From NCBI RefSeq assembly GCF_000799715.1, contig NZ_JUHG01000013.1:1054001-1118000 (forward strand): DNA of 64,000 bases, read 5' to 3'. Made by a program: the position numbers and the translations under genes. The notes beneath the pieces are model-generated. The model made no database searches and was not told the DNA's origin. It worked only from the letters and a program-made list of their open reading frames with translations. Each line of letters opens with the position of its first letter. Within the stretch, counting starts at the first letter, position 1. Of this stretch, positions 9,130-17,764 are shown piece by piece. Source of the DNA: Martinezella rhizogenes. GTDB taxonomy: Bacteria > Pseudomonadota > Alphaproteobacteria > Rhizobiales > Rhizobiaceae.

Positions 9130-11069
9130 GTGTCGCGACCGATCATTCGCACGGCTCCCATGGCCACACGCACCACCATGGCCATATACTCAGCGCCGGC
9201 CTGCTGACCGCCAACGAAAAGCAGGCGGCGGCCGTTCAGCTCACTCTCGCCATGATCGCCTTGAGCCTACTTGCGCTTGGCATCGCCTGGCGCTGGCTTG
9301 CGCCGGATGAAGAGGGCGTCAGCCAGCTTCTGCTGGCGGCGGCCTCGCTGATCGTCGCGGTTCCGGTCATCCGCTCCGGTTGGCATAGTCTGCGTCATCC
9401 AAGCCTGCATGGCATCACCGATCAATTGATCGCCCTTGCAATGCTGGCCGCCTGGGCGACAGGCGACCTGCTGACCGCCGCCCTCCTCCCGATCATCATG
9501 ATATTCGGCCATGTGCTGGAAGAGCGCAGCGTCATCGGATCGAAAGAAGCGATGGAGGCGCTGGCGCGTCTGACGCACAGCCACGCACGGCTGATCACGC
9601 CGGATGGCTCGACGCGTGAAGTCGACAATGCCGCGCTGAAACCGGGCGACCTGGTGGAGGTGAGAGCGGGAGACCGCATTCCCGCCGATGGTCGTATCAG
9701 GGTGGGACAAGCAAGCCTCGATACCGCGCCGATCACCGGCGAATCCGTGCCTCTCGAAGTCTCCGCCGGCATGGAGGTCTTCGGCGGCGCGATCAATCTG
9801 GACGGCCGCCTCGAGATCGAGGTGACCCGAACCGGCGAGGAGTCGACGCTTGGAAAAGTCATCGCGCTGATGCAGCGCGCGGAAAACTCAAAGCCGCCGA
9901 TCACCCGGCTCTTGGAGCGCTACGCCCAGCAATATCTGGGCTTCGTGCTGACGATCGCGGCCATCGCCTGGTTCCTCACCTACAATGACCAGATCATGCT
10001 TGCGATCCTGGTCGCGGCCTGCCCCTGCGCCCTGGTTCTGTCAGCGCCGGCAACGGCGATTGCCGGTATCGCGGTCGCCGCACGCCACGGCATCCTCATC
10101 CGCAGCTCGGCATTTCTCGAAGAGCTGGCCGATCTGACCTCCCTGGTCATCGACAAGACCGGCACCCTCACTTTCGGCCGGCTTCGGCTGCAGGAGGTCA
10201 GGCTGACGGGCAATACGGACCAGGAAACCGTTCTGGCCTTGGCGGCATCACTGGGGGCTGCCAGCAGCCATCCGGTCAGCCGGGCGCTCGCCTCGCTCGT
10301 CACCCACGATGCCTATCACCCGCTGACAGGCATCCGGGAACTTCAAGGACTGGGCGTGGTTGCGGGCACGGCAACCGGCGAGGTGGCCCTTGGACGCCCC
10401 GAACTGTTCGAACGCCTGTCCGTCACCATTCCCTCGGTTCCCGCGCATGACGGTCCGCTCGCCGGCATTTCCATCGGCGGAGAGTTTGTCGCCTGGCTTC
10501 TGCTGTCGGACACGGTCAAGCCGGAAGCGGCGGTTGCGATGACGGAGCTGCGGGCGCTCGGGCTCAACCGGCAGCTTCTGCTCACCGGCGACCGCCAATC
10601 GGTCGCGCATGCCCTGGCGCGCGAAATCGGCATAACCGATGTCGCGGCTGAGGCTCTGCCCGCCGACAAGCTGAAACGCGTGCTGAACGAGACGAAGAGC
10701 GGCTTCAAACCTCTGGTCGTCGGCGACGGGATCAACGACTCGCTCGCCCTTAAGGCCGGTGCCGTCGGGATTGCCATGGGCGCTAGCGGTGCCGATATCG
10801 CGCTTGCCTCCTCGGACATCATCCTGATCGGCAGCGATCTGCGACGGCTCGGCACATGCATCCGCCTCAGCAGGCTTTGCCGCCGGACATTGAAAACCAA
10901 CGTCATCATCGGCCTTGGCTGGACTGTTGCGATCATTGGACTTGCTAGCCTGGGCTTCCTTGGAATGGCGGGAGCCGTCATTGCAGCGCTTCTCCACAAT
11001 GTCAGTACCTTGCTCGTCCTAGCAAATGCGGGCCGGATCCTGCGATATGAAGAGCCGTTTGCGATTTAA
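9126..11069 (+). CDS. P1B-type heavy-metal-translocating ATPase
   Basis: 647 aa. Exports or imports a soft or divalent metal at the expense of ATP in the inner membrane. Motifs seen: actuator TGES, membrane metal site CPC (C299-P300-C301), phosphorylation site DKTGT (D343), the P1B-specific HP pair (H382-P383) and the hinge GDGIND (G533). There is no N-terminal CxxC metal-binding domain; instead residues 7-20 form a His cluster (HSHGSHGHTHHHGH). The last spans carry HNVST (H624-T628), which is neither the Cu-type nor the usual Asp-bearing Zn/Cd-type TM8 signature and is nearest in form to the HEGGT of Co/Fe-type pumps. Metal specificity is therefore open; Zn, Co or Ni are plausible from the histidines. 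Confidence 0.95.
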   Translation: MSVATDHSHGSHGHTHHHGHILSAGLLTANEKQAAAVQLTLAMIALSLLALGIAWRWLAPDEEGVSQLLLAAASLIVAVPVIRSGWHSLRHPSLHGITDQLIALAMLAAWATGDLLTAALLPIIMIFGHVLEERSVIGSKEAMEALARLTHSHARLITPDGSTREVDNAALKPGDLVEVRAGDRIPADGRIRVGQASLDTAPITGESVPLEVSAGMEVFGGAINLDGRLEIEVTRTGEESTLGKVIALMQRAENSKPPITRLLERYAQQYLGFVLTIAAIAWFLTYNDQIMLAILVAACPCALVLSAPATAIAGIAVAARHGILIRSSAFLEELADLTSLVIDKTGTLTFGRLRLQEVRLTGNTDQETVLALAASLGAASSHPVSRALASLVTHDAYHPLTGIRELQGLGVVAGTATGEVALGRPELFERLSVTIPSVPAHDGPLAGISIGGEFVAWLLLSDTVKPEAAVAMTELRALGLNRQLLLTGDRQSVAHALAREIGITDVAAEALPADKLKRVLNETKSGFKPLVVGDGINDSLALKAGAVGIAMGASGADIALASSDIILIGSDLRRLGTCIRLSRLCRRTLKTNVIIGLGWTVAIIGLASLGFLGMAGAVIAALLHNVSTLLVLANAGRILRYEEPFAI

Positions 11070-11093
11070 CGAAGCAGTTCGGAATGAACCGCG

Positions 11094-11185
11094 CCGGGTT
11101 TGGCAAAGTATCCACTGGAGAAAATCAAGACGATCGGCGACGCCCACATGGTCGCCGCCGGATTGCCGGATTCTATCGAGGTTGT
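11094..11185 (+). pseudogene. Remnant of class III adenylate cyclase catalytic domain
   Basis: Downstream of the ATPase a short frame reads LEKIKTIGDAHMVAAGLPDS, which matches the conserved core of class III adenylate/guanylate cyclases (EKIKTIGDAYM..GLP). The homology stops abruptly on both sides and there is no start or full domain. It is a decayed fragment only, left by a deletion or rearrangement between the metal ATPase and the aldehyde oxidase operon. Confidence 0.6.
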
Positions 11186-11221
11186 CGTTCAATTTTCAAA
11201 ACGCGGCGGTTTCTCGATAAG

Positions 11222-12577
11222 TCACCGCATCTGCAGGATGATTGGAGTGCTGCTTGCAGGATCGGTATGTTCGCGCAGAGCCCGGACTTGGTCGGGACTG
11301 ACAGGCCCGCCATGGTTGCCCCATGTCGAGCGGACATAGGAGAGGACATCGGCGACCTGCTCGTCGGAAAGCTGCTCGCGGAAAGGCGGCATGCGGTAGG
11401 CATCGGGGATGCCTGCGGTGACCACGCGGCCCGATCCATTCAGCGTCACATTGATCTGCGAGGCGTTTTCCTGGGCTAGCGACGAGGCTGCACCGGCCAG
11501 TGGCGGTATCCACTGGTTTCGGCCCTTGCCGTCATTGCCATGACAGAAGCCGCATTTGGCCGCAAATGTCTGTGCACCGGCCGCATTGCGTTGTTCGGTT
11601 GACGAGGCGCTGACCAATGTCGCCGGCTGATATTGCCAGGGAGTGCCATCGCGCGTGGGGTCCCCCGGCAGTGATTTCAGATAATGGCTGATGGCGCGCA
11701 GATCATCGTCGGTCATGAACTGGGTGGAGTTGTTGTAGGCCTCGGTCATCGAGCCGAAGACGACGGCGTGCTGGTTCCTGCCGTTCTTCAGGAACTGGTA
11801 GATATCGTCCTCGCTCCAGCGGCCAAGCCCGGTATTGTGATCCTGACGAAGGCTTGGCGCATACCAGCCATCCAGGAGAGCCCCGGCGAGATAGAGCGGA
11901 CTGCTTTCGTCCAGGGCCTTTTCATTCATGGTCAGGCTGCGTGGGGTGTGACAGCTGCCGCAATGGCCGGCTGCCTGGACGAGGTAGGCGCCACGGTTCC
12001 ACACCGCATCTCCCGACGTCTTCTCGACATAGGTAGCCTTGTCGGTAAAGACGGCATTCCAAAGAGCCAGCGGCCACCGCATGTTCAGCGGCCACTTGAT
12101 GTCCGACTCCCTGTTTGGTTGATTGACGGGCGTCACACCAGTCATGAAGAATGCGTAGAGCGCGCGAATGTCGTCATCATTCATCTTCACGTAGGATGGA
12201 TACGGCATGGCCGGATAGAGCCGGCGGCCATCGGGCGTAACGCCGTGCCGAACCGCCCGATCGAAATCGGCCAATGTATAGTTGCCAATGCCGGTTTCCT
12301 TGTCAGGCGTTATGTTCGTCGCGAATATCGAGCCCAATGGCGTTCCCATTTCCAGGCCGCCGGCAAAAGGTTTGCCGTTTGGCAGGCTGTGACAGGCAAC
12401 GCAGTCAGCCTGGCGGGCGACATATTCGCCGCGCTGCGCGAGCTCTGGCGAAGGCGCTTGAGCTGCCGCCGTCTGGTCGAAGGGAGAAGACGGCTTGTGC
12501 GTGACAAACCACGCCAAGCCACCGGCAGCGATAATGACGATCAAGAGGAGAACCAGGAGCGCTTTCTTCAAGGACAA
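11222..12577 (-). CDS. Membrane-anchored tri-heme cytochrome c (electron acceptor subunit of periplasmic dehydrogenase)
   Basis: 451 aa with an N-terminal signal anchor (about 5-24) and three c-type heme sites: CVACH (C59-H63), CGSCH (near 205) and CGFCH (near 340). Spacing and length match the cytochrome subunit of acetic-acid-bacterial alcohol and aldehyde dehydrogenases. It lies 153 bases downstream of the molybdopterin subunit on the same strand, completing a three-subunit periplasmic enzyme that passes electrons from substrate through Mo and 2Fe-2S to heme c and then to ubiquinone or an oxidase. The physical partner is inferred from gene order. Confidence 0.92.
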   Translation of the reverse strand: MSLKKALLVLLLIVIIAAGGLAWFVTHKPSSPFDQTAAAQAPSPELAQRGEYVARQADCVACHSLPNGKPFAGGLEMGTPLGSIFATNITPDKETGIGNYTLADFDRAVRHGVTPDGRRLYPAMPYPSYVKMNDDDIRALYAFFMTGVTPVNQPNRESDIKWPLNMRWPLALWNAVFTDKATYVEKTSGDAVWNRGAYLVQAAGHCGSCHTPRSLTMNEKALDESSPLYLAGALLDGWYAPSLRQDHNTGLGRWSEDDIYQFLKNGRNQHAVVFGSMTEAYNNSTQFMTDDDLRAISHYLKSLPGDPTRDGTPWQYQPATLVSASSTEQRNAAGAQTFAAKCGFCHGNDGKGRNQWIPPLAGAASSLAQENASQINVTLNGSGRVVTAGIPDAYRMPPFREQLSDEQVADVLSYVRSTWGNHGGPVSPDQVRALREHTDPASSTPIILQMR

Positions 12578-12730
12578 TCCATCCTGTTTGTTTGTTGCTT
12601 TTTGGCTTTGACTTGTATCGCTTCAACGAGCGCACGCCCCTTCAGTCTTGCGCAGTTTCCCGAAGACAAGGCGTCTCGCCGTTCGAGGCGATGGGAAACC
12701 AGGCAAAGCAGGGCGGCCCCGCATGACGAC

Positions 12731-14998
12731 CTAGCTTTCAAACGTATACTGAGAAAGCGGCATGCTGCGGATCCTCTGCCCCGTCAATGTGGAGACCGCA
12801 TTGGCGACGGCCGGAGGAACGGCGGGAAGCCCCGGTTCTCCTATGCCGCCCATCTGCGCACCGCTCTCGACGATGCGCGTATGCACACGCGCCATTCGAT
12901 CAGGCGGCAGGATGGGATAAAGATCGTAGTTGCGGGCAATCGGCTCGCCATTTTTGTAAATAGCCTCCTCCATCAGGACCTGGGAGAGGCCGAGCGCCGT
13001 TGCCGAATTGATCTGGGCTTCAATAATCGCCGGATTGACGATGCTGCCAGGGTCGATCGCTTCCCAGACATCATGGACGACGACCTCTCCCTTTCGTATC
13101 GAAACCTCTGCGATGGCTGCCGTGTGGCTGCCGAAGGGTGATGCCATTGCCACTCCTCGCGCTCTGCGTGAACCGTCGTCAGCTGTGAAAGGCCCCCTCT
13201 TCCAGCCTCCAGAAAGGTCTCCGACCGCCTTGAGCAGGTTGGTCAATCGCTCGTTACCTTGCAGAAGCCGCAGGCGCAGCTCGAACGGGTCCTGTTTTCC
13301 CTTGTCCGCCAATTCGTCCAGGAAGGACTCGTAGAGGAAATCGTTCATGGAATTGCCGACGGATCGCCAGTAAGCGAGCATTGTCGGGTTTTCCACGTAG
13401 ATCTGCGCGATGCGGCGATTGGGAATGGCATAGGCTTTGCCCGTCAATCCTTCCACCGCCGTCTCGTCGATCTTGTCGGCGCTATGGCCGGAGATCCCTT
13501 CGGTCGGCCCTTCGCAAACGGTAATCGCCTCAAGCGCAACGGGCATGCCCTTGTCGTCGAGTGCTCCTCGGAAGCGAACCGCTGCCATCGGGCGCAGCGG
13601 ATCGCGCAGGAATTCCTCCTCCCGGCTCCAGATCAGCTTGACCGGGCGGCCGACTTCCTTGGCAAGCTGAATGGCCTGGGGATAGGGATTGGCTGCCGCA
13701 TACAGGAAATGGCGGCCGAAAAAGCCACCCAGCAGCGGGCTGTGAATGTTGACCTTCGACGGGTCGAGGCCGGTCAGCTTGGCGATCGCCGCCTGGAACA
13801 TTTCAGGGGCCTGATTGGGTATCCAAAGCTCCAGTGTTCCATCATCGTTGAACCGGGCCAGCGCCGACGGCGGCTCCAGCTGCGCATGATGAACATACTG
13901 GCTGTGATAGGTGGCGGACACGACTGTCTTAGCGCTGGCCAAAACGCCCGTAGCATCGCCTTCCTTCTCCGCCTCCTTCCCATCCCCAGCCTCGTTGGCG
14001 AGACGCTGGCTAAAGGCAGCGGTGGAAAAATCCGCTGGCATATTGCGCACGCCGGGTATGAGTGGCTGCGCGCCCGGTTCATTCCAATCGACTTGCAGCG
14101 CTTCCACCGCGCGCTTGGCGTTCCACCATCTCTCCGCGACGACCGCAACGGCGCCGGGCAGCCGATGGACCGAATGCACGCCGGCCATGGCCTTGACTTC
14201 GGTTTCATTGCGGATGCTGCCGACTGACAGGCCCAGGCGTGGCGCATGCTGAACGGCGGCATGCAGCATGCCATCGACCTTGCAATCGATGGCATAGATG
14301 GCCCTGCCCGTGGACTTATCGAGAACATCGAGCCGTTTCACAGGCTTGCCGATCCAGCGAAACTGGCTGCGCTCCTTGAGCGTCACACTTTCCGCAGCCG
14401 GCACGGGAAGGCTCATCGCATCCGTGGCAACATCGCCATAGGCAAGCTTGCGGCCGGATGCGGCATGGATGACCTGGCCAGGCTCGGTTGTCAGCTCACC
14501 GACTGGAACATTCAGGCGCGTTGCGGCTGCCTCAAGGATCATGGCACGCGCAAGGGCACCCAGTCGGCGCATCGTATCATAGCTCATCCTCACGGACATG
14601 CTGCCGCCGGTAATGCGCATCTTGCCGCCCACGACCAGATAATCCGAGCCCGTCGGCGCATTTTCCACGATGAACGAGCTTGGGTCCATGTCGAGTTCTT
14701 CACCAACGATCTGTGCCATCGCCGTAAAAACGCCCTGGCCACCTTCGACGAACGGGCTCATGAAACGCACGGTATTATCAGGCCGAATTTCAAGAAACGC
14801 GGGAACCCGCGTGCCCGGCGCCATCGTGCTTGCGGCCTGCTGTGCCCGCGCGGTGCCGACCGGTATTCCGAAACCAAGCACAAGAGCACCCGCCGTCGTT
14901 CCCGCGGCGCCGAGAAGAAAGCCCCGGCGGGAAATGTTGACTGGCGCTCCAGTGGGAAATTCGCTTTCCAAGGCGAGTTTGCGGTCGATCTCGTTCAT
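12731..14998 (-). CDS. Molybdopterin-binding subunit of aldehyde/isoquinoline oxidoreductase, Tat-exported
   Basis: 755 aa from the ATG at 14998, preferred over a longer reading because it overlaps the upstream stop as ATGA. Residues 20-50 are a Tat signal (SRRGFLLGAAG). The rest is the large molybdenum subunit of the xanthine oxidase family in its split form, ending with the catalytic Glu region GIGEPGLPAV near the C-terminus. Family members such as isoquinoline 1-oxidoreductase beta and periplasmic aldehyde oxidases hydroxylate aldehydes or N-heterocycles. The 2Fe-2S partner lies directly upstream and the cytochrome c downstream, so electrons probably enter the respiratory chain. Substrate unknown; an aldehyde is the first guess. 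Confidence 0.93.
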   Translation of the reverse strand: MNEIDRKLALESEFPTGAPVNISRRGFLLGAAGTTAGALVLGFGIPVGTARAQQAASTMAPGTRVPAFLEIRPDNTVRFMSPFVEGGQGVFTAMAQIVGEELDMDPSSFIVENAPTGSDYLVVGGKMRITGGSMSVRMSYDTMRRLGALARAMILEAAATRLNVPVGELTTEPGQVIHAASGRKLAYGDVATDAMSLPVPAAESVTLKERSQFRWIGKPVKRLDVLDKSTGRAIYAIDCKVDGMLHAAVQHAPRLGLSVGSIRNETEVKAMAGVHSVHRLPGAVAVVAERWWNAKRAVEALQVDWNEPGAQPLIPGVRNMPADFSTAAFSQRLANEAGDGKEAEKEGDATGVLASAKTVVSATYHSQYVHHAQLEPPSALARFNDDGTLELWIPNQAPEMFQAAIAKLTGLDPSKVNIHSPLLGGFFGRHFLYAAANPYPQAIQLAKEVGRPVKLIWSREEEFLRDPLRPMAAVRFRGALDDKGMPVALEAITVCEGPTEGISGHSADKIDETAVEGLTGKAYAIPNRRIAQIYVENPTMLAYWRSVGNSMNDFLYESFLDELADKGKQDPFELRLRLLQGNERLTNLLKAVGDLSGGWKRGPFTADDGSRRARGVAMASPFGSHTAAIAEVSIRKGEVVVHDVWEAIDPGSIVNPAIIEAQINSATALGLSQVLMEEAIYKNGEPIARNYDLYPILPPDRMARVHTRIVESGAQMGGIGEPGLPAVPPAVANAVSTLTGQRIRSMPLSQYTFES

Positions 14999-15456
14999 AG
15001 CGTTTCCACCTTCTGGCCAGAGAGTTCCTGGACGGCAGCCTTGATCGAGTTGTAGGTTCCGCAACGACAGAGGTTGATCATCGCAGCCGCGATATCCTCT
15101 TCAGACGGTTTGGCCGTCTGCTTGAGCAGTGCCGTCGCCGCCATGACCTGGCCCGACTGACAGTAGCCACATTGGGGAACCTGGTGCGCGACCCAGGCGG
15201 CAACGACCTTCTTGCCGACGGGATCATTTTCGATCGCTTCGATCGTGGTGATATTTCGACCCACCACGCTCTCCACCGGCGTCACACAGGATCGAACGAT
15301 TTCGCCGTCAACCAAGACAGAACAGGCACCGCATTGCGCCAGACCGCAGCCATATTTGGTACCGGTCAGTCCGAGCTCATCACGGATCACCCAAAGAAGC
15401 GGCGTGTCATCACCGGACTCGACCTGATAGGTCTGACTGTTGATTTGAAGTTTCAT
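14995..15456 (-). CDS. 2Fe-2S subunit of aldehyde/isoquinoline oxidoreductase
   Basis: 153 aa with both [2Fe-2S] clusters of the xanthine oxidase family: a plant-ferredoxin site C37, C42, C45, C57 and a second helical site C96, C99, C130, C132. There is no export signal, as expected of a subunit carried out by the Tat signal of its partner. A clear ribosome-binding site (GAGGAAG) precedes the ATG. First gene of a three-gene leftward operon. The small palindrome CCGAT-N5-ATCGG at 15525-15539 sits in its promoter region. Confidence 0.95.
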   Translation of the reverse strand: MKLQINSQTYQVESGDDTPLLWVIRDELGLTGTKYGCGLAQCGACSVLVDGEIVRSCVTPVESVVGRNITTIEAIENDPVGKKVVAAWVAHQVPQCGYCQSGQVMAATALLKQTAKPSEEDIAAAMINLCRCGTYNSIKAAVQELSGQKVETL

Positions 15457-15524
15457 GGCTCTTCCTCGAGATTTGACGCGGCAATGAACGCAAACGTTAT
15501 ATTAGTAGTGGCTGTCCAGATTAT

Positions 15525-15539
15525 CCGATCAATTATCGG
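15525..15539. promoter_or_regulatory. Short inverted repeat in the aldehyde oxidase promoter region
   Basis: CCGAT-CAATT-ATCGG lies about 70 bases before the Fe-S subunit start. It may be an operator for a regulator not encoded in the window. The support is position and symmetry only. Confidence 0.3.
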
Positions 15540-15639
15540 TGACCGCAAAAATTCATCCGGATCCGGCTAAATAAACCCATTGAGCGTACCGATACTGTAA
15601 TCTCTTTTCCTGCCCACCGTTGCGAAACCCGACCCGATA

Positions 15640-15769
15640 TTCGCTCGCGAGGTAACGGGCAGACACGCAGCAGCGTCTTGATCCCACGACGTTCGTCCAT
15701 GGCCCTATAGCCTTCGGCGTCGTTGTCGATGGGGGACGTCTTGAACTCAGGCGAGCGCTTTTTCACCAC
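15640..15769 (-). pseudogene. Probable remnant of a zinc-dependent alcohol dehydrogenase C-terminus
   Basis: A leftward frame contains DNDAEGYRAMDERRGIKTLL, which resembles the last strand and helix of zinc alcohol dehydrogenases (the pattern AP.GY..F/MD.....IK.LL.P). No upstream catalytic domain exists in this frame and the downstream part is out of register, so I read it as a decayed tail. The stretch from 15770 to 16078 holds no recognisable gene. Confidence 0.4.
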
Positions 15770-16078
15770 CGCTCAAGCCCCAAGCCCAATCAAGCCCAAT
15801 TGAGAGACCACGATAGAAAGGATCACATCATGCCGCGACCTGCATGCGGACATTACCAGACAGATTTGCCCCCACCAAAGCTGACCCTCAGCGGACTGGC
15901 AGCTTTCGGAAAATCGCGAGCGCGGCCTCAACGGCCGAAACAAAGGCGCGTTGCAATCGGACAGCTTCAGACCCCGTCCCGGTCGCTAGTCAGCTCTAAA
16001 GCAGCCGTTGGGTCGAATGGGTAAGAGGCGACCTTTATACGTTTTTCTAACTAGAAGAGAATCTGTACACTACGGCTC

Positions 16079-17184
16079 TTGAAGGTGCAGGAGAACTCGA
16101 TTTGCAAACTTCATTTGGTAGGCAGCGACAGAATTCCGCGCGCGCTGAGAAATCATATCGAGAATTCCTCCTGCACCCATCGAGTGTATCAACCCTCGAC
16201 GATCGTTGCGACCATCGATACGGCGATGAGCGTCGCAGATACGACCCCAATACGAGCAGCAGCGGTGCGTCTACCGGCACACCCTATAGCGCGGAGGCTG
16301 TCAAACGTACATGCGAGCAGCTGAGGCAGCAGCTGCATGAATTTGGATATCAACTGCTCAAGGATAACGGAAACGAATGGTGTAGGGACAATGGCGTCGA
16401 TTTCTGGAACTACGGCCAGGACGGCTGGAATACAACGGCGAAGACTTCGCAAGGGAACAAATTGATCTGGCAGAACCTCATCAATTTGGCATATGTGAAC
16501 CGGCTGCCGCTGACCGCCACGTTCAACGCCAATATCGAACATGGCGAGTTCGACATGCCTGTTCTATGGTTCAAACAGCCGGGGGAGCAGCACGATATCC
16601 CCGGGATTACAAGAGCCGGCGTTTCCACCGTTACCGACGTGCAGAACCAATTCGTCGGCTTTACCTATTCTGCCGCCTGTTCGGTGGTCGAGGTGGACAT
16701 CCTGACCGGCGAGACAACGATCCTGCGTTCTGACCTCGTCTATGACGTTGGCTGGAGCCTTAATCCTGCGCTTGATGTCGGACAGGTCGAAGGCGCCTTC
16801 GTCCAGGGGGGCGGCTTCCTGCTAACCGAAAACCTCGTGACCCAGATGGACGACACGGGGCCGAATGAAAAAAGCCACCTGAACACCACCAACACCTGGC
16901 GCTATAAAATCCCGGCTCATGTCACCATCCCTCTCGAGTTCAACGTGTCGCTTTTCCCACGAAACGATCCATCCGTGGTCAACATTCCCCCGGACGACCA
17001 GGGGGTCTTTTCCGCCAAGGAAGTGGGAGAGCCGCCTCTGGTGCTGGCAAACTCGGTGTTCTTCGCGATCAAGGATCGCCATCAGGGCATCGAGAGTGGA
17101 ACGCAAGCACAGCGCGCTCTTCAATCTGCGCGCACCGGCAACAGTGCAGGAGGTGCGAAACGCCTGCGATGTTGTGTGGACTGA
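16079..17184 (+). pseudogene. Frameshifted C-terminal fragment of a xanthine dehydrogenase/aldehyde oxidase molybdenum domain
   Basis: The frame from 16102 to 17184 encodes the end of a long, one-chain xanthine-dehydrogenase-type protein: VYDVGWSLNPALDVGQVEGA, then AFVQGGGFL, WRYKIPAHVTIPLEF, and the catalytic-Glu block SAKEVGEPPL. Homology begins only near 16240. Just upstream the matching residues (SVADTTP) are in another frame, so at least one frameshift is present, and the N-terminal two-thirds (Fe-S, FAD and most of the Mo domain) are missing. It cannot make a working enzyme. It is not a paralogue of the split enzyme next door, being closer to the fused XDH/AO type. Confidence 0.75.
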
Positions 17185-17764
17185 ACTGGCAAGTTAATGG
17201 TCCTGGCCGGTGGAACATTTTGCGCCATTGGCCTGTCGCCACACAGGACAACACAGTGCTGACCTTCGTCCGCTGGATCAACCAGCGATGTCCCAGGAAG
17301 CCATCGTGTATAACCTCTCCTTTCTAGAGGGATCCTCCAATACCATATTGCGCCTCCATTGAGGGATGGCGCCAAGGCAATCCTCAACTATGGAGGCTCC
17401 AACTTTCAACCCTGACGAGATTTCCTGCGACGCCGCGAAATGGCCACTTTGAAGGGAGCCGAACCGCAGACCCGCCAAAACGGATGTCGGTTTATGGATT
17501 ATCTCACATTTTCTCGCATAGACGGCGATGCCTTCATCGTATTTCGTTCCCTTCACAGCCCGGAAAAATCATCGGAAAACTTCAATCAAAACGGCCCAGT
17601 TTGAAGGGGTCAGATCAGGGCACGTCAATCGGAGCAAACTCGTCTCAACCAGTTCACAGAGTAAATCGGTTTTAGCGACGCAATGGCACATAAAATCAAA
17701 ATTGCAATTTGACAGGTGACAAAATTAAGTCGGTCCTGGAAATGAAACCAATAAGGGGACCACA
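17185..17764. other. Intergenic region before the sugar importer
   Basis: No frame here resembles a known protein. It should contain the promoter of the importer operon. A 12-bp palindrome AAATTGCAATTT occupies 17699-17710, about 55 bases before the start codon, and may be its operator. An AAGGGG ribosome-binding site lies just before the ATG at 17765. Confidence 0.5.

Noticed and set aside
12731..14227. Several long rightward frames antisense to the Mo-enzyme subunit
   Set aside because: They mirror a GC-rich real gene, have no family resemblance and lack ribosome-binding sites.
15777..15802. Short near-tandem repeat of AAGCCCAATC
   Set aside because: Only two to three short imperfect copies; too small to be a CRISPR or functional repeat.
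15801..16024. 74-aa frame in the gap after the aldehyde oxidase promoter
   Set aside because: No start signal, no recognisable family, basic low-complexity composition.
17278..17556. 92-aa leftward frame before the sugar importer
   Set aside because: No match to a family I know and no clear ribosome-binding site; left as unannotated intergenic DNA.
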